DNA from: Siphonodentalium dalli
Taxonomy: Eukaryota > Mollusca > Scaphopoda > Gadilida > Siphonodentaliidae
Reading direction: 5' to 3'
NCBI GenBank assembly: GCA_032622095.1
Contig: CP136066.1
Span: forward strand, 112,673,319-112,737,318
Length of the DNA: 64,000 nucleotides
Part shown: positions 43,460 to 55,354 of the stretch, in pieces
Position numbering within the stretch: the stretch's first letter is position 1
How the letters are laid out: the number at the start of each line of letters is the position of its first letter
The notes under the pieces: model-generated
Database searches by the model: none
What the model was told of the DNA's origin: nothing
What the model saw: only the letters and a program-made list of their open reading frames with translations
Position numbers and translations under genes: made by a program

Positions 43460-45606
43460 TGAAAGTGTCAATGACACTGTAGCTCAACTTAGGTAGGGGA
43501 ATAATTTAATGGTTTACAGTAAATGGAGAAATAGGAAAGATGCTGATTGAAATGACTTACCTGTGCCAAAGGATTTAGTAAAATCCAAGATGGCTGCTGG
43601 CGGCCATGTTTTTTGGCCGAATGACCCCAAAAGAACTCGTTCCCATCTACATGTCAATATAAACATCCATGACAAATTTCATGATTATCAGACGAATAGT
43701 ATGACATGTAGCCCGCCCGCGTCAATGGATTTAATTTTGAAATCCAAGATGGGCCACCAGTGGCCATGTTTTTTGGTCGAATGAACCCAAAATGACTCGT
43801 TCCCATCTACATGTCAATGTCAACAGCCATGACAAATTTCATGAAGATCCTACCAAAGGTACGACCTGCAGCCCGCGGGAAAGGATTTAGTCATGCAAAT
43901 AGTAAAATCCAAGATGGCTGCTGGCGGCAATGTTTTTTGGCCGAACGACCCCAAAATCACTCGTTCCCGTCTACATGTTAATATTAACATCCATGACAAA
44001 TTTCATGATGATCAGACTAACAGTACAACCTGTAGCCCTCGCCAATGGATTTAATTTTGAAATCCAAGATTGCCACCAGCGGCCATGTTTTTTGGCCGAA
44101 TGACCCCAAAATGACTAGTTCCCATCCACATGTCATTATTATTCTACATGTCAATGTCAACATTCATGATAAATTGCATAAAGATCAGACAAAAGGTACG
44201 ACCTGTAGCCCGCGCCAAAGGATTTAGTCATGCAAAGAGTAAAATCCAAGATGGCTGCTGGTGGCCATGTTTTTTGGCTGAACGACCCCAAAATGACTCG
44301 TTCCCATCTACATGTCATTGTTAACATCCATGACAAATTTTATGAAGTTCCGATCAAAGCTACGACCTGTAGCCCACGGGGAAGGATTTAGTCATGCAAA
44401 GAGTAAAATCCAAGATGGCTGCTGGCGGCCATGTTTTTTGGCCGAACGACCCCAAAATCACTCGTTCTCATCTACATGTCAATATTAACATCCATGACAA
44501 ATTTCATGATGATCAGACGAACAGTACGACCTGTAACTTGTGCTAATGGATTGAATTTTGAAATCAAAGATGGCCGCTGGCGACAATGTTTTTCGGCCGA
44601 ATGACCCCAAAATGATTCGTTCCCATCTACATGTCATTATTAACTTTCATGACAAATTTTATGATGATCAGACTAAAGGTACGACCTGAAGCCTGTGCTA
44701 AAGGATTTAGTCATACAAAGAGTAAAATCCAAGATGGCTGCTGGCGGCCATGTTTTTCGGCTGAATAACCCCAAAATGACTCTTTCCCATCTACATGTCA
44801 TTATTAACATTCGTGACAAATTTTATAATGATAAGACTAAAGGTACGACCTGAAGCCCGTGCTAAAGGATTTAGTCATACAAAAAGTAAAATCCAAGATG
44901 GCTGCTGGCGGCCATGTTTTTTGGCCGAATGACCCCAAAATTACTCGTTCCCATCTACATGTCATTGTTAACATTCATGACAGATTTTATGATGATCAGA
45001 CTAAAGGTACGACCTGTAACCCGTGCTAAAGAATTTAGTCATACAAAGAGTAAAATCCAAGATGGCTGCTAGCGGCCATGTTTTTTGGCCGAATGACCCC
45101 AAAATGACTCGTTCCCATCCACATGTCATTATTAACATTCATGACAAATTTTATGATGATCAGACTAAAGGTACGACCTGAAGCCCGTGCTAAAGAATTT
45201 AGTCATACAAAGAGTAAAATCCAAGATGGCTGCTGGTGGCCATGTTTTTTTGGCCGAATGACCCCAAAATGACTCGTTCCCATCTACATGTCATTGTTAA
45301 CATTCATGACAAATTTCATGACAATAAGTCGAACAGTACGGCCTGTAGCCCGTGCTAATGGATTGAATTTTGAAATCAAAGATGGCCGATGGCAGCCATT
45401 TTTTTTTCCGAATGACCCCAAAATGACTCGTGCCCATCTACATGTCAATGTCAATGTCAACATCCATGACAAATTTCATAATAATCGGACCAAAGGTACG
45501 AACTGTAGCCGGTGCTAAAGGAAATTGTTGACGCATCACGCACACACGGACGACGGATACCAAGCCATGGCATTAGCTCAAACTTTACAAAGTAAAGTTG
45601 AGCTAA
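43460..45606 (-). mobile_element. Helitron2-like element, family 1, copy a
   Basis: Host CCAAATA and TTAAGGG flank it; copy 1 shows the empty site CCAAATATTAAGGG, so insertion is between A and T without duplication. Left end TGAAAGTGTCAATGACACTG, then TAGCTCAACTT. The core is twelve monomers of 164 bp (AGTAAAATCC at 44721, 44885, 45049, 45213 and so on). Then CACACACGGACGACGG and terminal hairpin AGCTCAAACTTTA/TAAAGTTGAGCT, whose arm is complementary to TAGCTCAACTT at the other end. No protein. Confidence 0.85.
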
Positions 45607-45620
45607 TTAAGGGTTCAATA

Positions 45621-46946
45621 TATTTTTTTTTTTATTTTTTTTTATTGGTGAAGTAGATATAACAACAAAAACATGAGACAGACATACACACAAGCATTAC
45701 ATTAACGATACATTGATACATATTATATTCTTGCACTCACTTTTGCACGCTCCCAAGTGAATTTCACTCGGGCTATACTTTCTCACTGGCGACATTAATA
45801 AAATCATGCTTGAATCATATAGTTGTTTTTGGTGTAGTTTTTGTAAAGCGATAAATAGTTTGTTTTTCCGTTGGCTATTGGGCAACACAACGTTTGTGCA
45901 TTTAATGAAGAGTGTCAGTCATACAGTTATATAAAGAGTAAAGTTAAGCGCAGATAAATTCTTGCCGGCTTTTTGATGATCAAGTTAGGAAAAGATTAAT
46001 GTAAATTTGAGAGATAGCTCGGGTTCCAGGCTCTATGTATATAATTATATTAATCACCCCGGGGTGTATACATGTATATACATATAAATTTGGTTTTGTT
46101 GTGGAATATCAGCAAGTCAATCGGTGTTGTCATTAATAATATTTTCTAAGGGTAGCCATCGATTTTTAAACTCTTGATATCGCATGTTGCTTCTGGATGT
46201 GTATTTATCGCATTCATATTTGAATTTTAATTCAGCGAGAAATGCCTTTATTGAAAGTTGGATCGGGTCAAATTTAGTCCTATATATATATTGCTTTAGC
46301 ACAAATAGGAAGTAATTTATGATAGAATTCACTTGGCAATGATTAACGCCAAAAATAATACTTGGTTTGGTTATGTGTATAGACACTTCATTAATTTTCA
46401 ACCAAGACTGAATTTCGGTTATAAACCGATTTGTATATGGGCAGTCCCAGAAAATGTGAGAAATGTTCTCTTGAGTATTTTCGCATCGCTTACATAGATC
46501 GTCAGCTCTCATGCCTGCTATCTTCAGAAATTTGTTCGTCGATAGGATTCTCGTATTAATTCTATATTGGAGCCATTGGAGTTTTGTGTCAGGCGTCGTT
46601 GTGAATGGATTGCGAAATATATTGTCCCATGATTGGGAGTCGTCTTTTATTTCCGAATTCCATTTTTTACATGAGTTTGGCACCCGTTTCCCCATTGACA
46701 GGGTTCGATGAAAGAGTTGACCGCCTTTCTGGTCCCTTAATAACGGGATCAAAGTTTTGGGTAAGAACGGAGAGGGTAATCGTAGGAGGGGGTGATTTCG
46801 AGAGTTTGAAAGGCTATATATTTGGCATTTTAGGCTAGCTATAATAACGAAGTTAGTAGAAATATTGAATGTAGCCTTAAGGGAGTCATGGGTGTGAAAT
46901 TCTCCATTTGCTTGGAACAGATCGTTTATAAAATATATGCCTGCAT
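45621..46946 (-). mobile_element. 5'-truncated L1/Tx1-like LINE
   Basis: Flanked by TTCAATA at 45614-45620 and 46947-46953, a 7-bp target duplication confirmed by the single copy in 42499-43205. A T-rich run at 45622-45645 is the poly-A tail on the minus strand. Length 1,326 bp: the end of an RT frame plus about 0.5 kb of 3' UTR. Confidence 0.85.
46117..46752 (-). pseudogene. LINE reverse transcriptase C-terminal domain
   Basis: An open stretch of 211 codons ending at 46117. It holds the RT-associated zinc-binding motif CKRCENTQENISHIFWDC (C-x2-C, H-x4-C) preceded by LQWLQYRINTRILSTNKFL, as in L1/Tx1-clade ORF2 C termini. The palm and endonuclease domains are missing, so it cannot be functional, though this segment is uninterrupted, which suggests a fairly recent insertion. 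The frame is not clearly intact upstream of 46752. Confidence 0.8.
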
Positions 46947-47372
46947 TTCAATAATTTCTTCGTAACCCCGCCAAACTGAATCAATGAAAACGATCATTAA
47001 TTTGAAACCATAATCAAAGTTGTGGGCCATAAATTAACTGAGAAAATTAATGTTTTTCGGCAATAGGTAATGCTATATGTTTTGTAAACATTCAATCAGA
47101 GACTTTAACGGAGAAACCTGAGTGTGTTCGGATTCGTTTGCATATGCAAATTAGGTTGAAAGATCAAAGTACGAGTTCACCATTGGCAGTCGCCCTACAA
47201 TACACACTTTCAGTATTTTAATTGTGTGAATGGTGTATTGGGGATTTCATAATATAAATAGCAGTCGGGACCACATGTATGCGCCCACACAAGGTGACAA
47301 GTTGTGGAAGTTTATTTCAAGTTTGCAGCGAATGATGAGACAAAATAATTCGGTTCAGATGATTTATCAAAA

Positions 47373-48040
47373 TTTATTTTAACATCAGCACTTGGGCTGA
47401 AAGTGAATCACAGCTGGTAACTGCTGGTTGATCGGAAATAATAGGGCTGCAACGATTAATTGCGATACACATGTATCGCAATACGATTTCTCATGATACA
47501 TGTATCGTATCTTGTGAAGTGTATCGCGAATTCGCGATACAAAAATATCACCCATTTTTGTCGTCAAATAGAAAAATTACCCGTATTTAGTGTTTTGTTC
47601 TAGAAATTTGGGTAGATAATCTTCACAGAACATGGTTTTTGCGTATAGTCACTATCGTGATACACTACATAAATCACTGTATCAGCGTGTCCGATTATTG
47701 AGAGTTACAAAAGTCCAAATACTAAGAGCTGTTTTGTGTATATATAGATCTGCCTGTCCAATTATTGGGAGCTACATGTATAAATCGGCGTGTCCGATTA
47801 TTGGGAGCTACAAAAGTGCTCGTGTGATAAGGGGGGTAACTGCAAAATTAGTCCATCGGATGGACTGGCTCAAAGTCCAAATTTTAGAAGGTTAATTATA
47901 AATAATGTTTTTCTGAGAGCAAACCTCATAAATATTGTTTGTATGAACATTTTTCAAATTATTAGGAGCTTAGCTCACAATATTTGTTAGCTCATAACTA
48001 TGGGCTAGACACACTTTTTAGCTCATAAACATCAAAAGTT
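47373..48040. other. hAT-like fragment and scattered repeat units, no gene
   Basis: AGGGCTGCAACGATTAATTG at about 47446 matches the usual start of a widespread hAT MITE type and continues with palindromic GATACATGTATCG blocks to about 47540. The opposite terminus is not seen. From 47660 GTCCGATTATTG(A/G)GAG units recur. From 47960 TAGCTCA(T/C)AA is repeated. Confidence 0.4.
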
Positions 48041-48136
48041 TGAACGGACGGACAGACAGACAGACAGACGCACGACGAGTGGTCAATCCGGACGTCGACA
48101 TTATGTTTACCATACTATGGTATGGGTAAACATAAA
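48041..48136 (-). mobile_element. Family 3 Helitron2-like end fragment
   Basis: GACGGACAGACAGACAGACA, GAGTGGTCAATCCGG and the hairpin ATGTTTACCATACTATGG/TATGGGTAAACAT are nearly identical to 8685-8769. The sequence to the left is different, so only the hairpin end is shared. Confidence 0.7.
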
Positions 48137-48379
48137 AATGAGAGAAAATTGTTGTGAGTCTGAAAATACATATTTAAAAAAAATAAAAAATTCCGACAAC
48201 CCTCCCCTACATGAATAAGGAAAAAAATTTACGTGTGTAAATTTTTCCCGCCTAGGTACACCCCCACCCCCGGTACGTTGTGTCCCGCAGTTTTTTTTCC
48301 AGCCACCCGCCCCTGCTGGTTAGCATATTTTTTTTTTGGGCCATTAATAGATTCTGATAACTGAAGCGGCATTTCAAAA

Positions 48380-50512
48380 TGAAAGTGTCAATGACACTAT
48401 AGCTCAACTTGGAAAGGGAATAATTTAATATATTACAGTCAATGGAGCGATTAGGAATGTGGAAAGTTGAATGTCTAATACTAGTTTATAGACATGAAGA
48501 GAAAAGTAAAATCCAAGATGGCTGCTGGTGGCCATGTTTTCGGCCGAATGACCCCAAAATGAGTCGTTCCCATCTACATGTCATCGTTAACATCAATGAC
48601 AAATTTTATGACGATCAGACTAAAGGTATGACCTGTAGCCCATGCTATAGAATTTAGTCATACAAAGAGTAAAATCCAAGATGGCTGCTGGCGGCCATGT
48701 TTTTTGCCCGAATAACCCAAAAATGACTCGTTCCCATCTACATGTCATTATTAACATTCATGAAAAATTTTATGATGATCAGACTAAAGATACAACCTGT
48801 AGCCCGTGCTAAAGGATTTAGTCATACAAAGAGTAAAATCCAAGATGGCTGCTGGCGACCATGTTTTTTGGCCGATTGACCCCAAAATTACTCGTTCCCA
48901 TCTACATGTCATTGTTAACATCCATGACAAATTTTATGATGATCAGACTAAAGGTACGACCTGCAGCCTGTGATAAAGAATTTAGTCATACAAAGAGTAA
49001 AATCTAAGATGGCTGCTGGTGGCCATGTTTTTTGGCCGAATGACCCCAAAATTACTCGTTCCCATCTACATGTAAATATTATCATCCATGACAAATTTCA
49101 TGATGATCAGACAATCAGTACGACCTGTGGCCCGTGCTAATGGATTAAATTTTGAAATCCAAGATGGCCGCTGGCGGCCATGTTTTTTGTCCGAATGACC
49201 CCAAAATGACTCGTTCCCATCTACATTCCAATATCAACAGCCATGACAAATTTTATAATGATCAGACTAAAGGTACGACCTGTAGCCCGTGCTAAAGGAT
49301 TTAGTCATACAAAGAGTAAAATCCAAGATGGCTGCTGACGGCCATGTTTTTTGGCTGAATGACCCCAAAATGACTCGTTCCCATCTACATGTCATTATTA
49401 ACATTCTTGACAAATTTTATGATGATCAGACTAAAAGTAGGACCTGTAGCCCGTGCTAAAGGATTTAGTCATGCAAAGAGTAAAATCCAAGACGGCTGCT
49501 GGCGGCCATGTTTTTTGGCCGATTGACCCCAAAATGACTCGTTCCAATCTACATGTCATTGTTAACATCCATGACAAATTTGATGATGATCAGACTAAAG
49601 GTACGACCTGTAGCCCGTGCTAAAGAATTTAGTCATACAAAGAGTAAAATCCAAGATGGCTGCTGGCGGCCATGTTTTTGGGCCGAATGACCCCAAAATT
49701 ACTCGTTCCCATCTACATGTCATTATTAACATCCATGACAAATTTCATGGCGATCAGACGAACAGTGCGACCTGTGGCCTGTGCTAATGGATTGAATTTT
49801 GAAAACAAAGATGGCCACTGGCGGCCATGTTTTTTGTCCGAATGACCCCAAAATGACTCGTTCCCATCTACATTCCAATTTCAACAGCCATGATAAATTT
49901 CATGATTATCAGACTAAAGGTACGACCTGTAGCCCGTGCTAAAGGATTTAGTCATACAAAGAGTAAAATCCAAGATGGCTGCTGGCGGCCATGTTTTTTG
50001 CCCGAATAACCCAAAAATGACTCGTTCCCATCTACATGTCATTGTTAACATCCATGACAAATTTTATGACGATCTGACTAAAGGTACGACCTGTAGCCCG
50101 TGCTAAAGGATTTAGTCATGCAAAGAGTAAAATCGAAGATGGCTGCTGGCGGCCATGTTTTTTGGCCGAATGACCCCAAAATTACTCGTTCCCATCTACA
50201 TGTCAATATTAACATCCATGACAAATTTCATGACGATCAGACGAACAGTACGGCCTGTAGCCCGTGCTAATGGATTGAACTTTGAAATTTAAGATGGCCG
50301 CTGGCGGCCATGTTTTTTTTCCGTATGACCCCAAAATGAATCATTCCGGTACAAATGTTGATGTCAACAGCTATGACAAATTTCATAATGATCCGATCAA
50401 AGGTACGACCTGTAGCCTCTATTGTTGACGCGTTACGTACACACGCACACACGGACGACGGACGACAAAGCCATGGCAATAGCTCAAACTTTACAAAGTA
50501 AAGTTGAGCTAA
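48380..50512 (-). mobile_element. Helitron2-like element, family 1, copy b
   Basis: Arm A shows the empty site (near 12450, TTTTTTTTTGAAATGCCGC on the other strand); here CGGCATTTCAAAA and AAATGTTTGTTGTTGG are separated by 2.1 kb. Ends are as in copy a (TGAAAGTGTCAATGACACT; TAAAGTTGAGCTAA). About twelve 164-bp monomers of two types, one reading AAAGAGTAAAATCCAAGATG, the other TTGAATTTTGAAAACAAAGA. Confidence 0.85.
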
Positions 50513-51484
50513 AAATGTTTGTTGTTGGAATCTAATAACATGGGAACCATCTAATCAGTTTGAGTAACTTTAATGTTATTTCCAAAAAATCATACGGTAT
50601 ACTCAATGGTACAAATTGTCGAAATGATACATGTACCGGTATGAAATGTCCAGAACCCTGGTGCGAAACATCTCTATGTCAAACTTCTATGGCACGAAAT
50701 GTCCAGCAACCTATTGGCTGTTCAGTCCATTGCACATTATAATTTATTTCCAAATAAAGGTAATACTAAATATTAAAGCAGCGTTTAGTGTTAAGTTCAA
50801 TCTTGAACTAATTGTACATGTGATATAGTCACAGGGGCTTGTTGTAAAGAAAACAAGTAAAATTGAGGATGCCACTTTATCAAACATTATAAATGCATAC
50901 ATGTAATGCTTTACAAACGCATGTTTTTGTATATATATTTTTACTTGTTTTCTTAACAAGCCCCTGTGGCCTCAGTTTAAGTATAGGAAGCCATGACTTA
51001 TCTGCGAAAGAGCTCTGGATCTCTTGTTCACTCATTGTGTGACCACTGAAATCAGAGACGTGGCTAGATAGTCTCCCCATTGGGGAGGGGGGGTCGACCT
51101 TGATACCTGCATGTTACGACAGCACCCCTTGGAAGGAAGTTTCCTACTGATGGCTATATCGGTCCAAATTTTTTTTCGATTTTTTGCCCGGTACGGCTTG
51201 TTATCAAACTACATTTGTACATGTACTTACCGTAGGTGAATATCACTTCAATTTGCCTTAAATTGAGTAATATAGTTTTAGGACATCACCAATCAGAGTA
51301 ATATGATTTCATGACATCACGGATCCGAGTAATATGGCTTTACAACATGGCATAATTCTATTTCACTGTTTAATAATGCATAGACAATGATTTTTTGTGA
51401 TGTCACTCATTTGAAAGAGTTGTCCATACATGTAGTACACTGTTACTAAGAGGCAAACTAATTAATGTTATGGATAGGGTATTA

Positions 51485-51935
51485 CTCGGTTTGGTTTGAT
51501 ATTATAGGCCTGATTTCAGCCCTCGGTAACCTGATTTCAGCCTTCGACCTTCGATGTCAGGCTGATAGTGATATGAGGTTACCTCAGGCTGATATCAGGC
51601 CTAATATCAAACCAACCAAGAAATGTCCTCTAATTATTATATAACTAGCAGGGTGACCAGTCGTTGCCCAGGTTATAATGCTCCCACTTTTTTCTCTGAC
51701 CCCAATACCATCACTGTAGACATTTCTAATCTGCACCATTATGATTATCTTTCTCATAAGAAATAACAAATTAATAGATATGTGTAGGGTATTACATGTA
51801 CTTGGTTGGTTTGAATATATAGGCCTGATTTCAGACCCCTCGGTAACCTCATATCAGCCTTCGATGTCAGGCTGATTGCGATATGAGGTTACCTCAGGCC
51901 GATATTTGCTCTAATATCAAACCAACAAAGTAATA
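51485..51935. mobile_element. Two short foldback MITEs in arm A'
   Basis: Inverted counterparts of 9738-9896 and 10058-10192: GGTTTGATATTATAGGCCTG and AATATCAAACCAACCAAG enclose GGTTACCTCAGGCTGATAT; a second copy lies at about 51790-51935. Confidence 0.6.
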
Positions 51936-52559
51936 TCCTCTAAATATTATGTAACTAGCAGGGTCGTTACCCATGTTAATGCAGTGTGGTATTGTTTTGC
52001 CCCTCCCACTTTTTGTCCCTTACCCCAATACTGTCAAGTACTGTATACATTTCTAATCTGCACAATTATGTTGATTATCTTTCTCGTTAGAAATTGCCCC
52101 TGTTAGACCCCTTTGGAGCCATCTAGAAGGTCCCTCGTGAATTAATATAGAATAGACATTCACAAATATAGGTATAGAAAAAGATATTTTAAGAAGTTCC
52201 CGGACCCCTGTGGTTGTAATCAGAATGCACTCAGAGATTCTGACTTCAAACTTGTGCCACCTTCTAATTTACATGTACCGGTATACTACCTGTAGTATTG
52301 CTTGATAAGTTGATAGACATGTGTTGATTTGATTTGGGTTGAAAGATTAGAAAATCAGTGCCCCCCCCCCCCCCCTCTCAAAATTATCATTTAAGGAATA
52401 ATCTTGGTTTTTAATGTAATTACAGTTTAAAGATGGTCTATCTCTCCCTAAACCAAGTTTAATATGCAGCAGTTTCCTGAAATATGTATGAAGTATCAAA
52501 AATAATAAATTTGAATTGAAAAAATAGTAACGGAAAATATGTCCCAATTGATAATCACA

Positions 52560-52732
52560 TTATATAAGAAATTGAATCCCCTCATAGTGGTGAACATCTA
52601 CATGTATACCAAATTTCATTGAGATCCAAGTAGTTATTAGCACTACTGTTCAAGTTATGCCCTGAACAGACATCAGACGGATGGACAGACAGGTGCAAAA
52701 CAGTATACCCCCCTTTTTTAAAAAGGGGGTAT
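52560..52732 (-). mobile_element. Helitron2-like family 6, intact hairpin end
   Basis: AGTTATGCCCTGAACAGACA, CAGACGGATGGACAGACAGG and the terminal hairpin TATACCCCCCTTTTTT/AAAAAGGGGGTAT. In arm A the same hairpin is split at its loop by the 2 kb family 3 element. The distal end is not identified. Confidence 0.6.
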
Positions 52733-52744
52733 GAATATCGATAA

Positions 52745-53239
52745 TTGATATAAGCATTTCCTGACATGTGTCTTCGACTCGATTTTATTATTTTATACCC
52801 TGGCAATTATAGAAAACATATTTAGGAAGCTATAGATATAAACCCATCTTCAAATGCTGGTCACAAACTGATATTAAATCAGTGTTTGTGATTCGGTATA
52901 AAGCCTTTAGACTCTACTGTTCAGACTTTACTACCGGTATAATCTTGTGTGCCAAATACAACTGCAGGGTGGAATATTGCGGATGAAGATGGATAATTCT
53001 AAAATCAAGTGGTAATAATAACTTGATTTTAGAGTTATCCATCTTCATCCGCAATTCTGACCGAGACCACCTTTTTGACGACGTGTTTTTGGGCACAAAC
53101 AATAGAAATAATAAACTTTAAAAATTGATATCTGATCACTCGGAGTGTTGATGAGTAGGTTCCTCGACTCGAATCAATATTTTTTACCCCGAAGCCAAAG
53201 AAATAGTCATTTAGGAGCATCTGATCGGATTGAGTACCG
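52745..53239. mobile_element. TTAA-type MITE in arm A'
   Basis: Inverted copy of 6187-6650, ending CGGATTGAGTACCG before TTAA (53240-53243). The central hairpin at 52977-53053 has a stem of about 35 bp (GCGGATGAAGATGGATAA...). Confidence 0.55.
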
Positions 53240-53318
53240 TTAAACAATTATTTTTGTGTCTAGACTTGATTATAAAGCAAGTTTTCGCAATTGACATGCT
53301 TAAAATTGATATACATGT

Positions 53319-54466
53319 AAGTAAATTGCATATTTTCTGTTGAAAACCCGCGTTTCTTCTTCACATATCTTTTTTTTGAAAGAGATAGTCAAAACCTGGT
53401 ATTTCGTCTTCACGTATCCATTTGTGACAGCGGTCCCCATTTTACAAACAGTGTGAGAATCATCTTGTATTGGTAACCGTGACCACAAAGGTAGCATGTA
53501 AACGTGTAGAACGTACAATAATACCAACTTGACAGGTACTTGGATCTGGAGCCGAGATGCCCGAGTTATTTTGTCTGCAGAAACCACGCAATGCGTGCAC
53601 GAAATTCACCAGCTATTATTTTTTCTTTAGAAATTATATATTTAGAAACATTTGCTTTAAATTAATTACTCTTGCATTGGTTTTTACACACACACACAAA
53701 AACAATTAAGTAAATAAATAAAAAATATATCCATCAATGCAAAATGATTTCAAGTGTTGGTCGAAATGATTTTCGGGGACCTCGAACTACAACCGATTAT
53801 TCCATTCAAGCAAAGGCTCCCACGATCTGACCTGAAGTGGGAAGATGTTTTCTCAAATCATAGTTAGATTTAATAACTTTTATGTTGAAAATATATGAAT
53901 ATCAACTTTAAATAATAACAATATTCTTAATCATTGGGAATAGCAAATAAATAAGTCATATCCAATTTTAATCATTGCGGAATGCAAATAAATAAGTCAT
54001 ATCCAATTTTGTGTTTATCACCAGCTGATGATGTTTGCGCACGTGACCTCAAATTTATGTTGCGTTTTCGAAAATTCGGCTTTTCGAGTGCGATGTGACG
54101 AGACCAATAAAAAGCTGTATATTTGCTTCAATTATTTTAAAATAAATACAATAGTGCCAGTATGTGCTGGTGATGAATGAAAAGTATGATCGAAATTATG
54201 TTATAATCCAGCAAGATAGCCAACAAAAAACAATCACCCTTGAGGGACGTCACCACAGGTGCGCGCACGAGACCTTGACATTCATAAAATAAACAAGTTC
54301 TTGAATTTTGTCTTTGAGGAGACATGCTGATTTTCGTCCAACTTCAAACAGTTTATTTACAAAATTGAAGATATTGAATGAGAGATCAGACTGAAGATGA
54401 TGATGAGTGGTTCGGGGGGATTGTCGAAAGGGTCGAGTGACCCTCTCCTTAATCCCTCATATTTTT
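53319..54466. other. No gene seen
   Basis: AT-rich. A phrase AATAAATAAGTCATATCCAA is duplicated at 53945 and 53990. Minus-strand frames up to 95 codons have no recognisable content. An AATAAA on the minus strand at about 54468-54475 could serve the pseudogene upstream of it. Confidence 0.4.
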
Positions 54467-54516
54467 GCCTTTATTGGTGAAAAAAAAAAAAAATGGTAAG
54501 CATTTTATGATGGTGA

Positions 54517-55354
54517 TTATTTCTTCTTTTTTCTTTTCTTTTTTGGGTTAGGCTTTTCTGTTGATGACTGAGGAGATGGTGTAGGTGAAAGGTTTCTCTG
54601 CTGATGCTGATTACAGAGTTGAAGAAGTTTCTCAGTTTGTTGGACAGTTTGTTGAATTCTCTCTTCTTGTTCTTTCTCGTGTCTTTTAGCTTTAGCGATG
54701 TTTTCTTCAGCAGACCGGATGATGTCTTCAACAGACCGAATGGTGTCAGTGCTGTTGTTGTTGCTGGCGGAGGAGCTGGGGGACACCGGGATGTTCTGGT
54801 AATCCGGTGTCCGTGGTGGAAAGCTGTCCAGTTCCACCTCGAAGCAGGCGGCAGGAACAGCAGGGATGGTTTCCTGCTCCCTTCTTCCGCTTGCCTCGAC
54901 GACGACAGCAGGGACCTCCGGCAGATCAACGGAGTCCCTGCTAGCTGGTGCGATGTCGCCTGACTCCATGCAGGTCGGGTCGTCTGGGCGTCTCTCAGAC
55001 AACTCCGACCTGCCGGCTGTGACATTGGACGTCGGCAGAACCACAGGGGAGGGGTGACTGGCAGATCAACAGTCGCCCCCCTCTTCTTCCATTTGGCTCG
55101 TCTGGCGGCGTCCCTTCTTTTCCTTGATGGCGTCTTTTTCTTGGGCGGCCCCTTCTTCTTCCCACTCAGATGACAGGAGGCAGTCTTGGAGTTGGTGTCC
55201 CGGGTCGTGTGATTTCTGGAAACCAGCATCTTCGACTCGGAACTCCAGACAAAGAGTCAGATATCCCCTGCTAGACTGGAGAGGACCAGTTAGCAATGTC
55301 CAATATCCGACTTCTCTGTACTGCGGCCAACAAGGCGTCAGGGATTAAATCCAT
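54517..55354 (-). pseudogene. Gag/ORF1-like coding region with frame breaks
   Basis: On the minus strand ATG at 55354 opens MDLIPDALLAAVQRSRI, then the coding sense moves through three frames: SSRGYLTLCLEFRVEDAG; LVSRNHTTRDTNSKTASCHL with KKKTPSRKRRDAARRAKW; and finally TSNVTAGRSELSERRPDD to the stop at 54517. The last frame has a Ser/Pro-rich linker, a coiled-coil-like stretch (EKEQEERIQQTVQQTEKLL) and a lysine-rich tail. The block is far richer in GC than its surroundings. The basic SRKRRDAARRAKW segment is reminiscent of ORF1/gag-like proteins of invertebrate retroelements, but I cannot name a family. Two frame changes (near 55230 and 55045) could be real or sequencing indels. Confidence 0.5.

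Larger units (their letters stand above)
43206..47372. repeat. Tandem duplication, copy 2, opened by two insertions
   Basis: The same unit resumes at 43206 and ends near 47372 (TTCGGTTCAGATGATTTATC). A family 1 Helitron2-like element sits at 43460-45606 and a LINE at 45621-46946, separated by only 14 host bases. A 25-base deletion (TTTCACTGTCATGACTG region) near 47214 distinguishes it from copy 1. A third partial unit lies at 47660-47815. Confidence 0.85.
48318..53318 (-). repeat. Large inverted-repeat arm A'
   Basis: Inverted copy of 6107-12517. Without the family 1 insertion (48380-50512) it is 2.9 kb, close to arm A without its own insertions (about 3.1 kb). It contains the two foldbacks, the homopolymer (C at 52361) and the 52977-53053 hairpin. 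It is the empty-site reference for the 6712-8769 and 10405-11665 insertions. Confidence 0.9.

Noticed and set aside
50560-51080. Frames of 60-71 codons mirrored at 11841-12329
   Set aside because: The similarity is due to the A/A' inverted duplication; substitutions and indels between arms do not respect codon structure.
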